Assembly: GCA_018267285.1 (NCBI GenBank)
Contig: JAFDYU010000012.1
Span: forward strand, 62,001-126,000
Origin: Bacteroidota bacterium
GTDB taxonomy: Bacteria > Bacteroidota > Bacteroidia > Cytophagales > Cyclobacteriaceae
Reading direction: 5' to 3'
DNA: 64,000 nucleotides
Shown here: positions 33,782-43,315 of the stretch, in pieces
Numbering within the stretch: the first letter of the stretch is position 1
Layout: every line of letters starts with the position of its first letter
Program-made: the position numbers and the translations under genes
Notes under the pieces: generated by a model
The model's input: only the letters and a program-made list of their open reading frames with translations
Databases searched by the model: none
What the model was told of the DNA's origin: nothing

Positions 33782-35209
33782 ATGATATCGCGCAGAAAAT
33801 TTATCAGTCAGGCTGCCACAGCGGCAGCCGCGTTCACCATTCTTCCCCGTTTTGTACTTGGCGGCAAAGGCTTCATCGCGCCCAGCGACACCTTGTACAT
33901 TGCAGGGATTGGTGTGGGTGGAAAAGGAACGAGCGACCTCACCGGTTTTGCCAAGAACCCTTCCGCAAAAGTTGTCTTTCTCTGCGATGTGGACGACCGC
34001 ATGACTGTAGATTCTAAAAAGAATTTTCCGGACGCCAAATACTACAAAGATTTCCGTGTGCTATTTGATAAAGAATCGAAAGGCATTGATGCGGTTTCCG
34101 TTTCAACACCCGACCACACACACGCTGTTGCCGCAATGGCGGCCATGCAACGAGGTAAACACGTGTACGTGCAAAAACCATTAACTCACGACATTTACGA
34201 AGCACGGATGCTTACCGAGGCTTCGCACAAATACAAAGTAGTTACCCAAATGGGAAACCAGATGGCTTCGGGCGATGATGTGCGCAAAATGAAGGAGATG
34301 TACGATGCAGGAATGATTGGAAAAGTAACCAAAGTTATTGCCTGGACCAACCGCCCCGTATGGCCACAAGGCCTGCCCACTCCTACCGGAAAATTTGATG
34401 TGCCTGCCGAGTTAGATTGGGATTTGTGGTTGGGCACTGCGCAGCCTATTGACTTCAATCCAAATTACCTTCCCTTTAACTGGCGCGGGTGGTGGAATTT
34501 TGGAACCGGGGCTTTGGGCGATATGGCCTGCCATATTTTGGATCCGTTCTTCCGCATACTTCCGGTTGATTACCCCAGTGAAGTAGAATGCAGCACCACC
34601 ACCACCTGGAATGGTTTCTTCGATGAAGCGCACAATAACGACAGCTGCCCGGCTTCATCCATTGTGCATTTAAACTTTCCACGAAAAGACGGCCAAGGTA
34701 ATATCTTATTGACATGGATGGATGGCGGTCTGCTACCCAAACGCCCCGATGAACTCATGCCCGGAGAACCCATGGGCGATTGGGATGGTGGAATAATTTT
34801 TGAAGGAACAAAAGGAAAATTGATGGCAGGCTGTTACGGCAAAAATCCTACGTTGCTCCCAACTGCCCGAATGAAAACTGAAAAAATGCCGGCACAGAAA
34901 ATCGCCCGCGTACCCGGTGGCTCGGAAGGGCATTACACCGAGTGGGTTAATGTGTGTAAAAAAGGATACGAGCACCGTAACGAACTGAGTTCTCCGTTTG
35001 ATTACTCAGGACCATTTACCGAAGCTGTACTAATGGGAAACCTTGCCCTTCGTAGTTATGTGATCCAACAAACCAATGCTGACGGCAAAGGCAAATCGTA
35101 CACAGGCCGCAAAAAATTGTTGTGGGATGCAACAAATATGAAGATCACCAACTACGATGAGGCCAACGCATTTGTAAAACGAGCGTATCGTCAAGGTTGG
35201 TCGTTGTAG
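33782..35209 (+). CDS. Gfo/Idh/MocA-family oxidoreductase with Tat signal
   Basis: A 475-residue NAD(P)-binding-fold oxidoreductase. It starts with SRRKFISQAATAAAAF, a Tat-type leader. The Rossmann motif is AGIGVGGKGTSDL; SVSTPDHTHAVAAMAAMQRG and VYVQKPLTHD (the EKP motif as QKP) follow. The C-terminal half includes NWRGWWNFGTGALGDMACH, usual for the secreted Bacteroidota members. The family oxidises or reduces sugars and inositols; exported members may hold their cofactor tightly. It lies 15 bases after the small subunit gene, so the three genes probably form one sugar oxidation operon. Confidence 0.88.
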   Translation: MISRRKFISQAATAAAAFTILPRFVLGGKGFIAPSDTLYIAGIGVGGKGTSDLTGFAKNPSAKVVFLCDVDDRMTVDSKKNFPDAKYYKDFRVLFDKESKGIDAVSVSTPDHTHAVAAMAAMQRGKHVYVQKPLTHDIYEARMLTEASHKYKVVTQMGNQMASGDDVRKMKEMYDAGMIGKVTKVIAWTNRPVWPQGLPTPTGKFDVPAELDWDLWLGTAQPIDFNPNYLPFNWRGWWNFGTGALGDMACHILDPFFRILPVDYPSEVECSTTTTWNGFFDEAHNNDSCPASSIVHLNFPRKDGQGNILLTWMDGGLLPKRPDELMPGEPMGDWDGGIIFEGTKGKLMAGCYGKNPTLLPTARMKTEKMPAQKIARVPGGSEGHYTEWVNVCKKGYEHRNELSSPFDYSGPFTEAVLMGNLALRSYVIQQTNADGKGKSYTGRKKLLWDATNMKITNYDEANAFVKRAYRQGWSL

Positions 35210-35251
35210 ACTATAAAAACTTTTTTGATCTAAAATCCGTATTTTCGTACT

Positions 35252-35587
35252 ATGAAGATCACGGCATTCTTCCTTGCTATTTTTGTTAATTTCCTTCTGT
35301 TTCAGCCCGCTTCAGTTGAGATTGCGCCTGCCAACACAAAAAAAACTTCGCAGAGCTGTTGCACTCAAAAAAAAGCTACACAAAAAAAAGGGTGTAAAAT
35401 GCCTTCTGAAAAGAATAAGTGCACCGCGGGTGTGTGTAATCCTTTTGCCGAATGCTGCTTTTTCATTTCCTACCTTCCGATTCATTCATTTTTTTTGTTT
35501 GACCTGACTAAAGAGAAGATTAATACAACAACTGCACGTTTAGTTCATAACTATGCAGCAGATTGTTTTCACCCGCCAGAGCTTTAA
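35252..35587 (+). CDS. Small exported cysteine-rich protein
   Basis: A 111-residue protein with a hydrophobic leader (ITAFFLAIFVNFLLFQ). The middle is Lys- and Cys-rich: Cys36, 37, 48, 57, 62, 68 and 69, plus Cys105. A second hydrophobic stretch (CCFFISYLPIHSFFLF) lies near 68-83. I do not recognise the family. The paired cysteines and the next small Cys-rich gene suggest metal or thiol chemistry at the envelope, which is inference. TATTTTCG, one mismatch from the -7 consensus, precedes the ATG. Confidence 0.65.
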   Translation: MKITAFFLAIFVNFLLFQPASVEIAPANTKKTSQSCCTQKKATQKKGCKMPSEKNKCTAGVCNPFAECCFFISYLPIHSFFLFDLTKEKINTTTARLVHNYAADCFHPPEL

Positions 35588-35645
35588 TAACTTAATGTCT
35601 ATAGTAAGGACTAAGTTTTAAAAGCAATAAAAAAAATTTCAAAAC

Positions 35646-35795
35646 ATGAAAAAGATAATTATAGGTCTGGTAGCCACAGGTTTGTTGGCATCAGCCGCTG
35701 TTTTTGCTTACGATAAAGTAACCAATAAAGAAGAATGTTGTAAAGAGAAAAGTACTTGCTGCCCCCCAGACGGGAGCTGTTGTACTAAAAAGTAA
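35646..35795 (+). CDS. 49-residue exported peptide with three Cys-Cys pairs
   Basis: A short gene from the ATG at 35646 to a TAA ending at 35795. The N-terminus is a clear signal peptide or membrane anchor (KKIIIGLVATGLLASAAVFA). The C-terminal half holds Cys pairs at 31-32, 38-39 and 45-46, exactly seven residues apart (CC-x5-CC-x5-CC), and ends in KK. No known family comes to mind. It follows the other Cys-rich gene by 58 bases and is closed by a strong terminator, so the two are probably one transcript. Metal binding is plausible but unproven. Confidence 0.72.
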   Translation: MKKIIIGLVATGLLASAAVFAYDKVTNKEECCKEKSTCCPPDGSCCTKK

Positions 35796-35806
35796 GTAAC
35801 CCTTTT

Positions 35807-35837
35807 AAGCCCGCCAATTATGGCGGGCTTTCTCTTT
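35807..35837 (+). terminator. Rho-independent terminator
   Basis: Perfect 10-base stem AAGCCCGCCA / TGGCGGGCTT (35807-35816, 35821-35830) with a 4-base loop, followed by a T-rich tail. It ends the transcript of the Cys-rich small genes. Confidence 0.88.
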
Positions 35838-35864
35838 AATATGTTTACTATGTTGTATAGTTTT

Positions 35865-35872
35865 TAGTTTTG
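35865..35872 (+). promoter_or_regulatory. -7 element TAGTTTTG upstream of the methyltransferase gene
   Basis: TAnnTTTG match 39 bases before the ATG at 35912 and just after the terminator. No clear -33 half. Confidence 0.35.
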
Positions 35873-35911
35873 GATTAACTTCATCCTAGCTAAACCCTAA
35901 ACCACAATTTC

Positions 35912-36388
35912 ATGTCTACTAAAAAAGATCATCCCGGAGTGTACATACCTCCACCGCTTATTTATGTTGGCTTTTTTTTGGTTGCTTTATTCCTTCAATC
36001 AAAATTCTACATAGACCCGATTGTGTTTGCTTTGTCTTCAACGAAAATTATTGGAGTAATTCTGTTGGCAACAGCTGTGGTTTTCTTTTTGTTCAGAAGC
36101 CTACGGCAATTTTTAATAAGTAAGAATACGGTTATTACTATTTTACCAGCTAATTCTTTGCAAACTACAGGCATCTTTTCATTTACAAGAAATCCAATGT
36201 ATTTAGGTTTATGCCTGGTCTATCTTGGAGTGAGCTTGCTCATCGGGAATTGGTGGAACATTATTTTATTTCCTGAGCTTGTGATTCTTGTGCAAGAATA
36301 TATTATCAAGCGCGAAGAAAAATACCTGCAACGCAGATTTGGGCAAGAGTATTTAGATTACCAAAAGCAAGTGAGAAGGTGGTTTTGA
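35912..36388 (+). CDS. Isoprenylcysteine carboxyl methyltransferase-family membrane protein
   Basis: A 158-residue membrane protein with about four hydrophobic segments. The SAM-binding part is recognisable: TGIFSFTRNPMYLGLCLVYLG, then EEKYLQRRFGQEYLDYQ and RRWF at the end. This is the ICMT/PEMT-like group, in which the bacterial members methylate small lipids, thiols or unknown membrane substrates. Since bacteria lack prenylated CAAX proteins, the name does not give the substrate. The downstream glycosidase gene overlaps its end. Confidence 0.88.
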   Translation: MSTKKDHPGVYIPPPLIYVGFFLVALFLQSKFYIDPIVFALSSTKIIGVILLATAVVFFLFRSLRQFLISKNTVITILPANSLQTTGIFSFTRNPMYLGLCLVYLGVSLLIGNWWNIILFPELVILVQEYIIKREEKYLQRRFGQEYLDYQKQVRRWF

Positions 36389-38421
36389 AAACTAAAAAAA
36401 AAAATCTGCCCCTAAGCCTAGTAGTGCCGTGGCTGTTTATATTTCCATTACTAAGCATAGCACAGGCAGATTATCCGTACCAACAAATTCCTTTCAATCA
36501 AGTTAAGCTTACTGACAATTTTTGGAAACCTAAATTAAAAATAAACAGCGAGGTAGTTATCCCGTTTTGTTTTCAAAAGTGTGAAGAAACAGGCCGTGTA
36601 AAAAACTTTTCGATAGCAGCAAAAGAAGCTCAGGGCGAATTTTGCACCAAATATGCATTTGATGATTCTGATCTCTACAAGATTATCGAAGCTGCCTCGT
36701 ATTCTCTACAATCTTTTCCAGACAAAAAATTAGATCGTTACCTCGATAGCCTAATTGCCATTATTGCTGCTGCGCAAGAACCCGATGGATACTTGTATAC
36801 TGCTCGCACGATAGACCCAACCGGAGGCAGCCAACTAAGCAGAATGGGAACACAACGTTGGGTTAAAGAGCGCGAGCATAGTCATGAACTGTACAACGCA
36901 GGGCATCTTTACGAATCTGCCTATGCTCATTTTATGTCTACCGGTAAACGTAACCTGCTAAACGTTGCTTTAAAAAATGCAGACCTCATCGATCAGGTTT
37001 TTGGCCCTGAAAAAATGCATACCATACCGGGGCATCAGGTAATTGAAATGGGGCTGATAAAATTGTTTCGGATAACGAAAGATCAAAAATATCTGAAGTT
37101 AGCTAAGTTTTTTTTAGATGAACGGGGAAAATATGAATACAAATTAAAACAAAATGGAAATGGTTTTGAGAACGGAGAATATTGGCAAGATCATAAACCG
37201 GTAACCCAACAGTTTGAAGCCGTGGGGCATGCGGTGCGCGCAGGATATATGTATGCGGGCATGGCCGATGTTGCTGCGCTAACTCAAAATGCCAGCTACA
37301 TTCGTGCTATCGACTCTTTGTGGCAAAATGTTGCAGGTAAAAAAATGTATTTGACGGGCGGAGTAGGTGCAGCAGGTGATGGTGAACGGTTTGGTAAAAA
37401 CTACGAACTACCCAATGCTACTGCCTATGCCGAAACCTGTGCCGCCATAGCCCAAGTATTCTGGAACCATCGCATGTTTATGTTACACGGTGAATCGAAG
37501 TACATTGACATACTGGAAAAGGTTTTATACAATGGAGTTATCTCCGGTGTTTCGTTAGACGGGCGTTCCTTTTTCTACAGTAATGCAATGGAGATAGATT
37601 CAAAAGAAGAGCAACCCGAAGCAGAACGTCATCGGTCAGGCTGGTTTTCCTGCGCGTGCTGCCCACCTAACATAGCCCGCATACTTGCAGCCCTTCCAGG
37701 ATATATTTATGCGCAAAAAGAAAAACAATTCTTCATCAATTTATACATTGGGAGTAGCACCACATTCAATATCAACAATCAAACGGTTAGTATTGCGCAA
37801 CAAAGCAATTATCCGTGGGATGGTGACATCAAAGTGAACGTTAATCCTTCAAAAAAAACAACCTTCACATTGTCTGTTCGAATACCGGGCTGGGCATTGG
37901 GAAATGCTATGCCTACTCAATTGTATGCTTTTTCAGATCAATCAATATCAAAACCCTCTTTGCTGTTGAATGGTAAGCCGATCAACTTTGCTATTAATAA
38001 TGGTTATGTTTCCATCACGCGAGAATGGGCAAAAAACGATGATCTGGAAATTATATTACCTATGCTTGCAAAACGAGTTGTGGCCAACAGTAAGGTGAGC
38101 GATGACATAGGTAAAATTGCTTTACAACGCGGCCCACTTATTTATTGTGGAGAGTGGGTAGACAACCGTGGTGAGGTTGCAAATTTGATTTTTCCAGATG
38201 GTGCTAAACTCACAACGGAAAATAAGCCTGATCTTCTTGGCGGAATCATTTCCATTCATGCCATCATACCACAACTAACTGTTTCAAAAGATAAAGAATC
38301 CGTTTCAACGAAACTCTGGGATTTTGCAGCCATACCTTATTATACTTGGGCTAATCGCGGAGAAGGCACTATGAAAATCTGGTTTCCAAAAAAGACTGAG
38401 GGTGTAAGAATCAAACCCTAA
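36379..38421 (+). CDS. GH127-type glycoside hydrolase (beta-L-arabinofuranosidase family)
   Basis: A 680-residue exported enzyme with a signal peptide (LVVPWLFIFPLLSIAQA). It starts at GTG 36379, or at TTG 36385, which would overlap the previous stop as TTGA. The zinc-site residues of the family are present: Glu and Cys in NATAYAETCAAI, and the Cys pair in CACCPPN, where a Cys is the proposed nucleophile. FQKCEETGRVKNF and EPDGYLYTARTID are also typical of GH127/DUF1680. It would release beta-L-arabinofuranose, or a related sugar, from plant-type glycans; the exact linkage cannot be read from the sequence. It ends five bases from the convergent dnaA stop. Confidence 0.9.
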   Translation: MVLKTKKKNLPLSLVVPWLFIFPLLSIAQADYPYQQIPFNQVKLTDNFWKPKLKINSEVVIPFCFQKCEETGRVKNFSIAAKEAQGEFCTKYAFDDSDLYKIIEAASYSLQSFPDKKLDRYLDSLIAIIAAAQEPDGYLYTARTIDPTGGSQLSRMGTQRWVKEREHSHELYNAGHLYESAYAHFMSTGKRNLLNVALKNADLIDQVFGPEKMHTIPGHQVIEMGLIKLFRITKDQKYLKLAKFFLDERGKYEYKLKQNGNGFENGEYWQDHKPVTQQFEAVGHAVRAGYMYAGMADVAALTQNASYIRAIDSLWQNVAGKKMYLTGGVGAAGDGERFGKNYELPNATAYAETCAAIAQVFWNHRMFMLHGESKYIDILEKVLYNGVISGVSLDGRSFFYSNAMEIDSKEEQPEAERHRSGWFSCACCPPNIARILAALPGYIYAQKEKQFFINLYIGSSTTFNINNQTVSIAQQSNYPWDGDIKVNVNPSKKTTFTLSVRIPGWALGNAMPTQLYAFSDQSISKPSLLLNGKPINFAINNGYVSITREWAKNDDLEIILPMLAKRVVANSKVSDDIGKIALQRGPLIYCGEWVDNRGEVANLIFPDGAKLTTENKPDLLGGIISIHAIIPQLTVSKDKESVSTKLWDFAAIPYYTWANRGEGTMKIWFPKKTEGVRIKP

Positions 38422-38426
38422 CTTAT

Positions 38427-39860
38427 TTAAATCGACATACGCGACTTGAACTTCTTGGTGAGTTCGTCCATGCTGTTTTTAAAGTTGGGGTCAACCTTCA
38501 TCATGTCTTCTACAGATTCAAGTGCGTGAATCACAGTGCTGTGATCGCGGCCACCGAAGTTTTCACCAATTAATGCAAGTGTTAGTTGTGTGTATCGTTT
38601 ACAAAAATACATAGCGGTTTGTCGGGGAATTACGATTTCGCGTTTCTTTACTTTCCCTTTCATTTGCTCAAGCTCAACTTTAAAGTAGTCGGCTACGGTC
38701 TTTTGAATATAGTCAACGCTTACATCGCTCTGTATTTCTTTAATAATGTTTTTCAACACCTCTTTGGCAAGATCGAGGTCAATGTTTCTTTTCAATAAAG
38801 TGGCATGAAACAATAATGAGTTCAGCACGCCTTCCATGTCGCGTAGGTTGGTGTCAACGCTGTAGGCAAGGTATTCGGCAACCTCCGTTGGAATTTCAAT
38901 GCCATCGGATTGCATTTTTTTATTGATAATGGCCAACTTGGTTTCAAAATCAGGTTCTTGCAAATCAGCGGTCAAGCCCCATTTAAAACGCGATAGCAGT
39001 CGCTCCTGAAATCCCTTCAAATCGCGTGGTGGGCAATCGCTCGTCATAATAATTTGTTTGCCCGATTGATGAAGTTGGTTAAAAATATTAAAGAAAATTT
39101 CCTGTGTTTTTTCTCTTCCGGCCAGAAATTGAACATCGTCAAGAATCAGCAGGTCAACTTGCAGGTAAAAATTTTGAAATTCCTGCATCTTCAAATTCTG
39201 AAGCGCGTTTAAGAATTGATTGGTAAAATCATTTTGATCTACATAAAGAACCACCTTTTCGGGCATGTTCTTTTTTATTTCATTTCCGATGGCTTGTACT
39301 AAATGCGTTTTGCCCACACCTACTCCACCGTACAACATCAACGGGTTAAACGAAGTAGTGCCGGGCTTTTTTGCAACCGCAACACCAGCCGAGCGTGCTA
39401 ATCGATTGCAGTCGCCTTCTACAAAATTATCAAAACTGTAATTGGGGTTTAGCCTGGAATTAACCGTGCGAGGATCCAATGCTTTGTAGGCAAATGGAGA
39501 ATATTCTCCGCGCACACTTTCGTTGGTTGTTACTTGTGTGTTTTTCTTTGCCCCATTTCCGTTCGGGTAGTTAACCATCACGGGTGGGTTCTGCTGATTG
39601 CCGCTGTCCACCACAACAGAATATTCCAGCCTCCCTTCTTCGCCCAACACTTGATGTACTGCTTTTTTTAAAACCGGAACGTAATTTTCTTCGAGCCATT
39701 CGTAAAAAAACTGAGACGGCACCTGAATGGTGAGCACGTTGCCTTCGGTGCGCACCGGCTCTATGGGTTTAAACCAAGTGTTGAAATTTTGTTCGTCTAC
39801 ATGTTGTTTGATGATTTCGAGGCAATCTGTCCAAACGCTGGTGGTGGTTAAAACTTCCAT
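38427..39860 (-). CDS. dnaA: Chromosomal replication initiator DnaA
   Basis: A 477-residue initiator ATPase. The N-terminal domain I (VWTDCLEIIKQHVDEQNFNT) and a linker are followed by the AAA+ core: Walker A GGVGVGKTH, Walker B LLILDDVQFL, and the sensor region IIMTSDCPPRDLKGFQERL. Domain IV has FGGRDHSTVIHALESVED, the DnaA-box recognition signature. The ATG at 39860 is preferred over a TTG two codons upstream. The 260 bases upstream, to the mutase gene, contain an AT-rich stretch but no cluster of TTATCCACA boxes. dnaN and recF are not next to it, as is common in Bacteroidota. Confidence 0.96.
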   Translation of the reverse strand: MEVLTTTSVWTDCLEIIKQHVDEQNFNTWFKPIEPVRTEGNVLTIQVPSQFFYEWLEENYVPVLKKAVHQVLGEEGRLEYSVVVDSGNQQNPPVMVNYPNGNGAKKNTQVTTNESVRGEYSPFAYKALDPRTVNSRLNPNYSFDNFVEGDCNRLARSAGVAVAKKPGTTSFNPLMLYGGVGVGKTHLVQAIGNEIKKNMPEKVVLYVDQNDFTNQFLNALQNLKMQEFQNFYLQVDLLILDDVQFLAGREKTQEIFFNIFNQLHQSGKQIIMTSDCPPRDLKGFQERLLSRFKWGLTADLQEPDFETKLAIINKKMQSDGIEIPTEVAEYLAYSVDTNLRDMEGVLNSLLFHATLLKRNIDLDLAKEVLKNIIKEIQSDVSVDYIQKTVADYFKVELEQMKGKVKKREIVIPRQTAMYFCKRYTQLTLALIGENFGGRDHSTVIHALESVEDMMKVDPNFKNSMDELTKKFKSRMSI

Positions 39861-40120
39861 TGACAAGTTCTGAGGTTTAGTATTTATTCCGGTTTTTTTG
39901 AAAGGGTGACAAAGGTGTAAAAAAATAAAAGAACAAAAAATAATTTTTGGCTTTGAATTTCCTTCTTTCTTCAGACACCAAAACCAATTTCGGAAGGTAG
40001 CTAAACCATAGGATTTTCAAGCACTTTTTTGAAAAAAATATTTTATTCAAAAAAATATTTCTAAATTTTTTAAGTCGTATTAATTATCAAACTTGAAAGC
40101 TCATTTCAAGTGATTTTTCA

Positions 40121-43100
40121 ATGTCAAAAAATAAATTTTCGTACGATTCGATTGTGTACACTGTCCACGATTGGGAAAAAATTGCCCAGCAAGAACTCGG
40201 CAACAAAAATCCTTGGGAAAATCTTACAAAAGAGAAGCGAGGATTGAAAATTAGGCCTTATTACAATGAATCGAATACAAAAATTGCAAACGCCTATAAT
40301 AAAGAGTCAAGCTGGTTGAACCTTCCTAAGGTGGTAGTAGAATCAGAAGAAAAAGCCAACGAAGAAGCCTTAACTCATTTAAATTCAGGCGCAGATGGCA
40401 TTTGGTTTGAAATAAAACATGAAATAAATATCAGTGCCCTACTTAAAAAAATCGAACTTCCATTCTGCTCTGTTTTCATCAATTTCGGCAACAACGAGTT
40501 AATGCTCAATTCCTTTGCCGATTATATTGAGTCTAAGTCATTGCAAGCAGAAATTAACGGAGGCTTATTCATTAATAGTCCAATAAAAAATCAATCTCGA
40601 TTTGTGGGATGGAAAAATTATCGGGTGAATGGAATAGCTGTAGATGAAAACGAAAATATTGTTGATGAAATTGTGGATAGCTTGTTGGCGGCTGTGGATA
40701 GCATTGATAACCTCATCGCATCCAATTTTTCTGTCGAACAAGCTTTTCGCTCTATTGCCTTTTCAATTTCTGTTGATAAGGATTTTTTTATCTCCATCGC
40801 AAAAATAAAAGCATTAAAAAATTTATGGTTTGCGGTTCAAGAAGCCCATCGCATTAAAAATCCAGGACCAGCTTTTGTACATGTACGTTCAAAAAAATGG
40901 GTTTCTGAAAATTTTCAGCCGCACGGAAATATGCTCAAGCAAACTACAGCCGCCATGGCCGCAAGTATTGCAGGATGCGATGCCCTCACGGTTGAGCCCG
41001 AAAACGTTACCAACGAAACCATGAATCGCATTGCACGCAATGTTTCATCCATGCTGAAAGAAGAATCTCATTTGGCCAAGTCTCTCGATCCGCTGGCGGG
41101 TTCTTACTATGTGGAATCACTTACCGAACAAATCGCCACCGAGGTTTTAAAAAAATTAAGTTCAAACAAACTGTTTTCAAAAGTTGAGTATAAGCCTTCA
41201 AGGGCAAACAGTTCTTCGAAAGAAAGTTGGCTATCACCTGAAAAAATTTTGATTCAATCTTATGTTGAAGAAAACAAAAATTCGGTTCTGAAAAACTATA
41301 CGGCAGGCCTTCCGCCTTATTTGCGTGGGCCTTATGCCACGATGTACACTGTGAGGCCGTGGACCATCCGTCAGTACGCAGGATTTTCTACCGCAAAAGA
41401 GTCGAATGCTTTTTATAGGCGAAATCTGGCTGCCGGGCAAAAAGGATTATCGGTTGCGTTTGATTTGGCTACCCACCGCGGTTACGATTCCGATCATCCT
41501 CGTGTGGCGGGTGATGTGGGTAAAGCAGGCGTGGCCATTGATTCGGTTCTCGATATGAAAATTTTGTTCGATCAGATTCCGCTCGACCAAATGTCCGTGT
41601 CGATGACGATGAACGGTGCCGTTATCCCCATCCTCGCATTTTATATAGTTGCCGCAGAACAACAAGGGGTGAAACCTCAGCAACTCACCGGCACTATTCA
41701 AAACGACATCTTGAAGGAGTTCATGGTGCGCAATACCTACATCTATCCGCCCACGCCATCCATGCGAATTGTTGCCGATATTTTTTCGTATTGCTCCCGG
41801 CACATGCCTAAATTCAACTGCATCAGCATCAGCGGCTATCACATGCACGAAGCCGGTGCACCCGCACACATAGAACTTGCTTACACGCTTGCCGATGGGC
41901 TGGAATACATACGCGAAGGTTTGAAGGCCGGAATTGCCATAGACGATTTTGCTCCACGTCTTTCGTTCTTCTGGGGTATTGGTATGAATTTTTTTATGGA
42001 AGTAGCCAAGATGCGTGCCGGCCGTGTGTTGTGGGCGAGGATTGTGAAACAATTCAACCCGAAAAATGAAAAGTCGATGGCACTGCGCACACACTGCCAA
42101 ACAAGCGGTTGGAGTTTAACAGAACAAGATCCGTACAACAATGTAACACGCACGTGCATCGAAGCCATGGCAGCCGTTTTGGGAGGCACTCAATCGCTGC
42201 ACACCAACTCGCTGGATGAAGCGATTGCCTTGCCCACCGATTTTTCTGCGCGCATTGCACGCAATACTCAATTATACTTGCAAAAAGAAACAGGTATTAC
42301 CGAAGTGGTCGATCCGCTTGGGGGTTCTTATTATGTGGAATATTTAACCGAGCAACTGATTGAAAAGGCTTGGGCCCTGATTGAAGAAGTTGAAACACTT
42401 GGCGGAATGACCAGAGCTATTGAGCGCGGTTTACCTAAATTAAAAATTGAAGAAGCAGCTGCGGCAAAGCAAGCACGAATTGATACCGGTGACGATGTGA
42501 TTATTGGTGTGAATAAATACACCACGACCGAAAAACCCGACTTCGAGATTTTGGAAGTGGATAATGCGGCTGTGCGCAAAGAACAGATCGAACGGCTAGA
42601 AAAATTAAAACGCGAACGGAACAACGAAAAAGTAAACGCTTCATTAAAAGCTATTGAGCAAGGAGCCGCAGGCAAAGAAAATTTATTAGCTCTTGCTATT
42701 GAAGCCGCGCGCAACCGGGCAACCTTAGGCGAGATTTCGGCTTCCATGGAAAAAATCTTTGGTCGGTACAAGGCTTCCATTCAAGCTGTATCGGGCGTAT
42801 ATTCGAGTGCCATGAAAAACAAAAAAGAACTGGAAGAAGTACAAAAACTTTCTGATCGATTTGCGAAAAAAGACGGACGCAGGCCACGCATTTTGGTGGC
42901 AAAGATTGGGCAAGACGGCCACGACCGCGGTGCGAAAGTAATTGCCACCGGTTTTGCCGATCTCGGTTTTGATGTGGACATCGGGCCTCTCTTTCAAACC
43001 CCGGCCGAAGTAGCCAAGCAAGCAATCGAAAACGATGTGCACGTAGTGGGCGCCAGCAGCCTTGCGGGCGGGCACAAAACATTAGTTCCCGAATTAATAA

Positions 43101-43267
43101 ACGAACTGAAAAAAATAGGGCGAGCCGACATATTGGTAGTGGCCGGTGGCGTTATACCTCAACAAGATTACGATTTTCTCTATAAAGCAGGTGTAGTCGG
43201 AATCTTTGGGCCGGGTACATCTGTGGCGCAAGCCGCAAAAATGATTTTAGAAAAAATGGTAAGGTGA
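40121..43267 (+). CDS. Single-chain methylmalonyl-CoA mutase (MutA-MutB fusion)
   Basis: A 1048-residue protein. Residues 1 to about 365 are a MutA-like small-subunit barrel (ending [17 protein letters not shown]) without its own B12 domain. From about 375 onward is a complete catalytic subunit: [58 protein letters not shown]. The C-terminal cobalamin-binding domain carries [11 protein letters not shown] (DxHxxG at about 932). The enzyme interconverts methylmalonyl-CoA and succinyl-CoA. In most bacteria the two subunits are separate genes. The MutA half looks AT-richer than the MutB half. The stretch upstream (40021-40090) is very AT-rich with a repeated AAAAAAATATTT. Confidence 0.93.
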   Translation: MSKNKFSYDSIVYTVHDWEKIAQQELGNKNPWENLTKEKRGLKIRPYYNESNTKIANAYNKESSWLNLPKVVVESEEKANEEALTHLNSGADGIWFEIKHEINISALLKKIELPFCSVFINFGNNELMLNSFADYIESKSLQAEINGGLFINSPIKNQSRFVGWKNYRVNGIAVDENENIVDEIVDSLLAAVDSIDNLIASNFSVEQAFRSIAFSISVDKDFFISIAKIKALKNLWFAVQEAHRIKNPGPAFVHVRSKKWVSENFQPHGNMLKQTTAAMAASIAGCDALTVEPENVTNETMNRIARNVSSMLKEESHLAKSLDPLAGSYYVESLTEQIATEVLKKLSSNKLFSKVEYKPSRANSSSKESWLSPEKILIQSYVEENKNSVLKNYTAGLPPYLRGPYATMYTVRPWTIRQYAGFSTAKESNAFYRRNLAAGQKGLSVAFDLATHRGYDSDHPRVAGDVGKAGVAIDSVLDMKILFDQIPLDQMSVSMTMNGAVIPILAFYIVAAEQQGVKPQQLTGTIQNDILKEFMVRNTYIYPPTPSMRIVADIFSYCSRHMPKFNCISISGYHMHEAGAPAHIELAYTLADGLEYIREGLKAGIAIDDFAPRLSFFWGIGMNFFMEVAKMRAGRVLWARIVKQFNPKNEKSMALRTHCQTSGWSLTEQDPYNNVTRTCIEAMAAVLGGTQSLHTNSLDEAIALPTDFSARIARNTQLYLQKETGITEVVDPLGGSYYVEYLTEQLIEKAWALIEEVETLGGMTRAIERGLPKLKIEEAAAAKQARIDTGDDVIIGVNKYTTTEKPDFEILEVDNAAVRKEQIERLEKLKRERNNEKVNASLKAIEQGAAGKENLLALAIEAARNRATLGEISASMEKIFGRYKASIQAVSGVYSSAMKNKKELEEVQKLSDRFAKKDGRRPRILVAKIGQDGHDRGAKVIATGFADLGFDVDIGPLFQTPAEVAKQAIENDVHVVGASSLAGGHKTLVPELINELKKIGRADILVVAGGVIPQQDYDFLYKAGVVGIFGPGTSVAQAAKMILEKMVR

Positions 43268-43315
43268 AGGATACTAATTAAACCAATATTGAAAAATGTT
43301 AATTGCTTTTAGAAG

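Noticed and set aside
39861..40120. Replication origin beside dnaA
   Set aside because: The gap is AT-rich but has no cluster of DnaA boxes (TTATCCACA-like) and no dnaN; in Bacteroidota oriC is often away from dnaA.
41447..42100. 217-codon open frame antisense to the mutase
   Set aside because: A shadow of the conserved MutB-like region; His-rich composition is typical of antisense frames.
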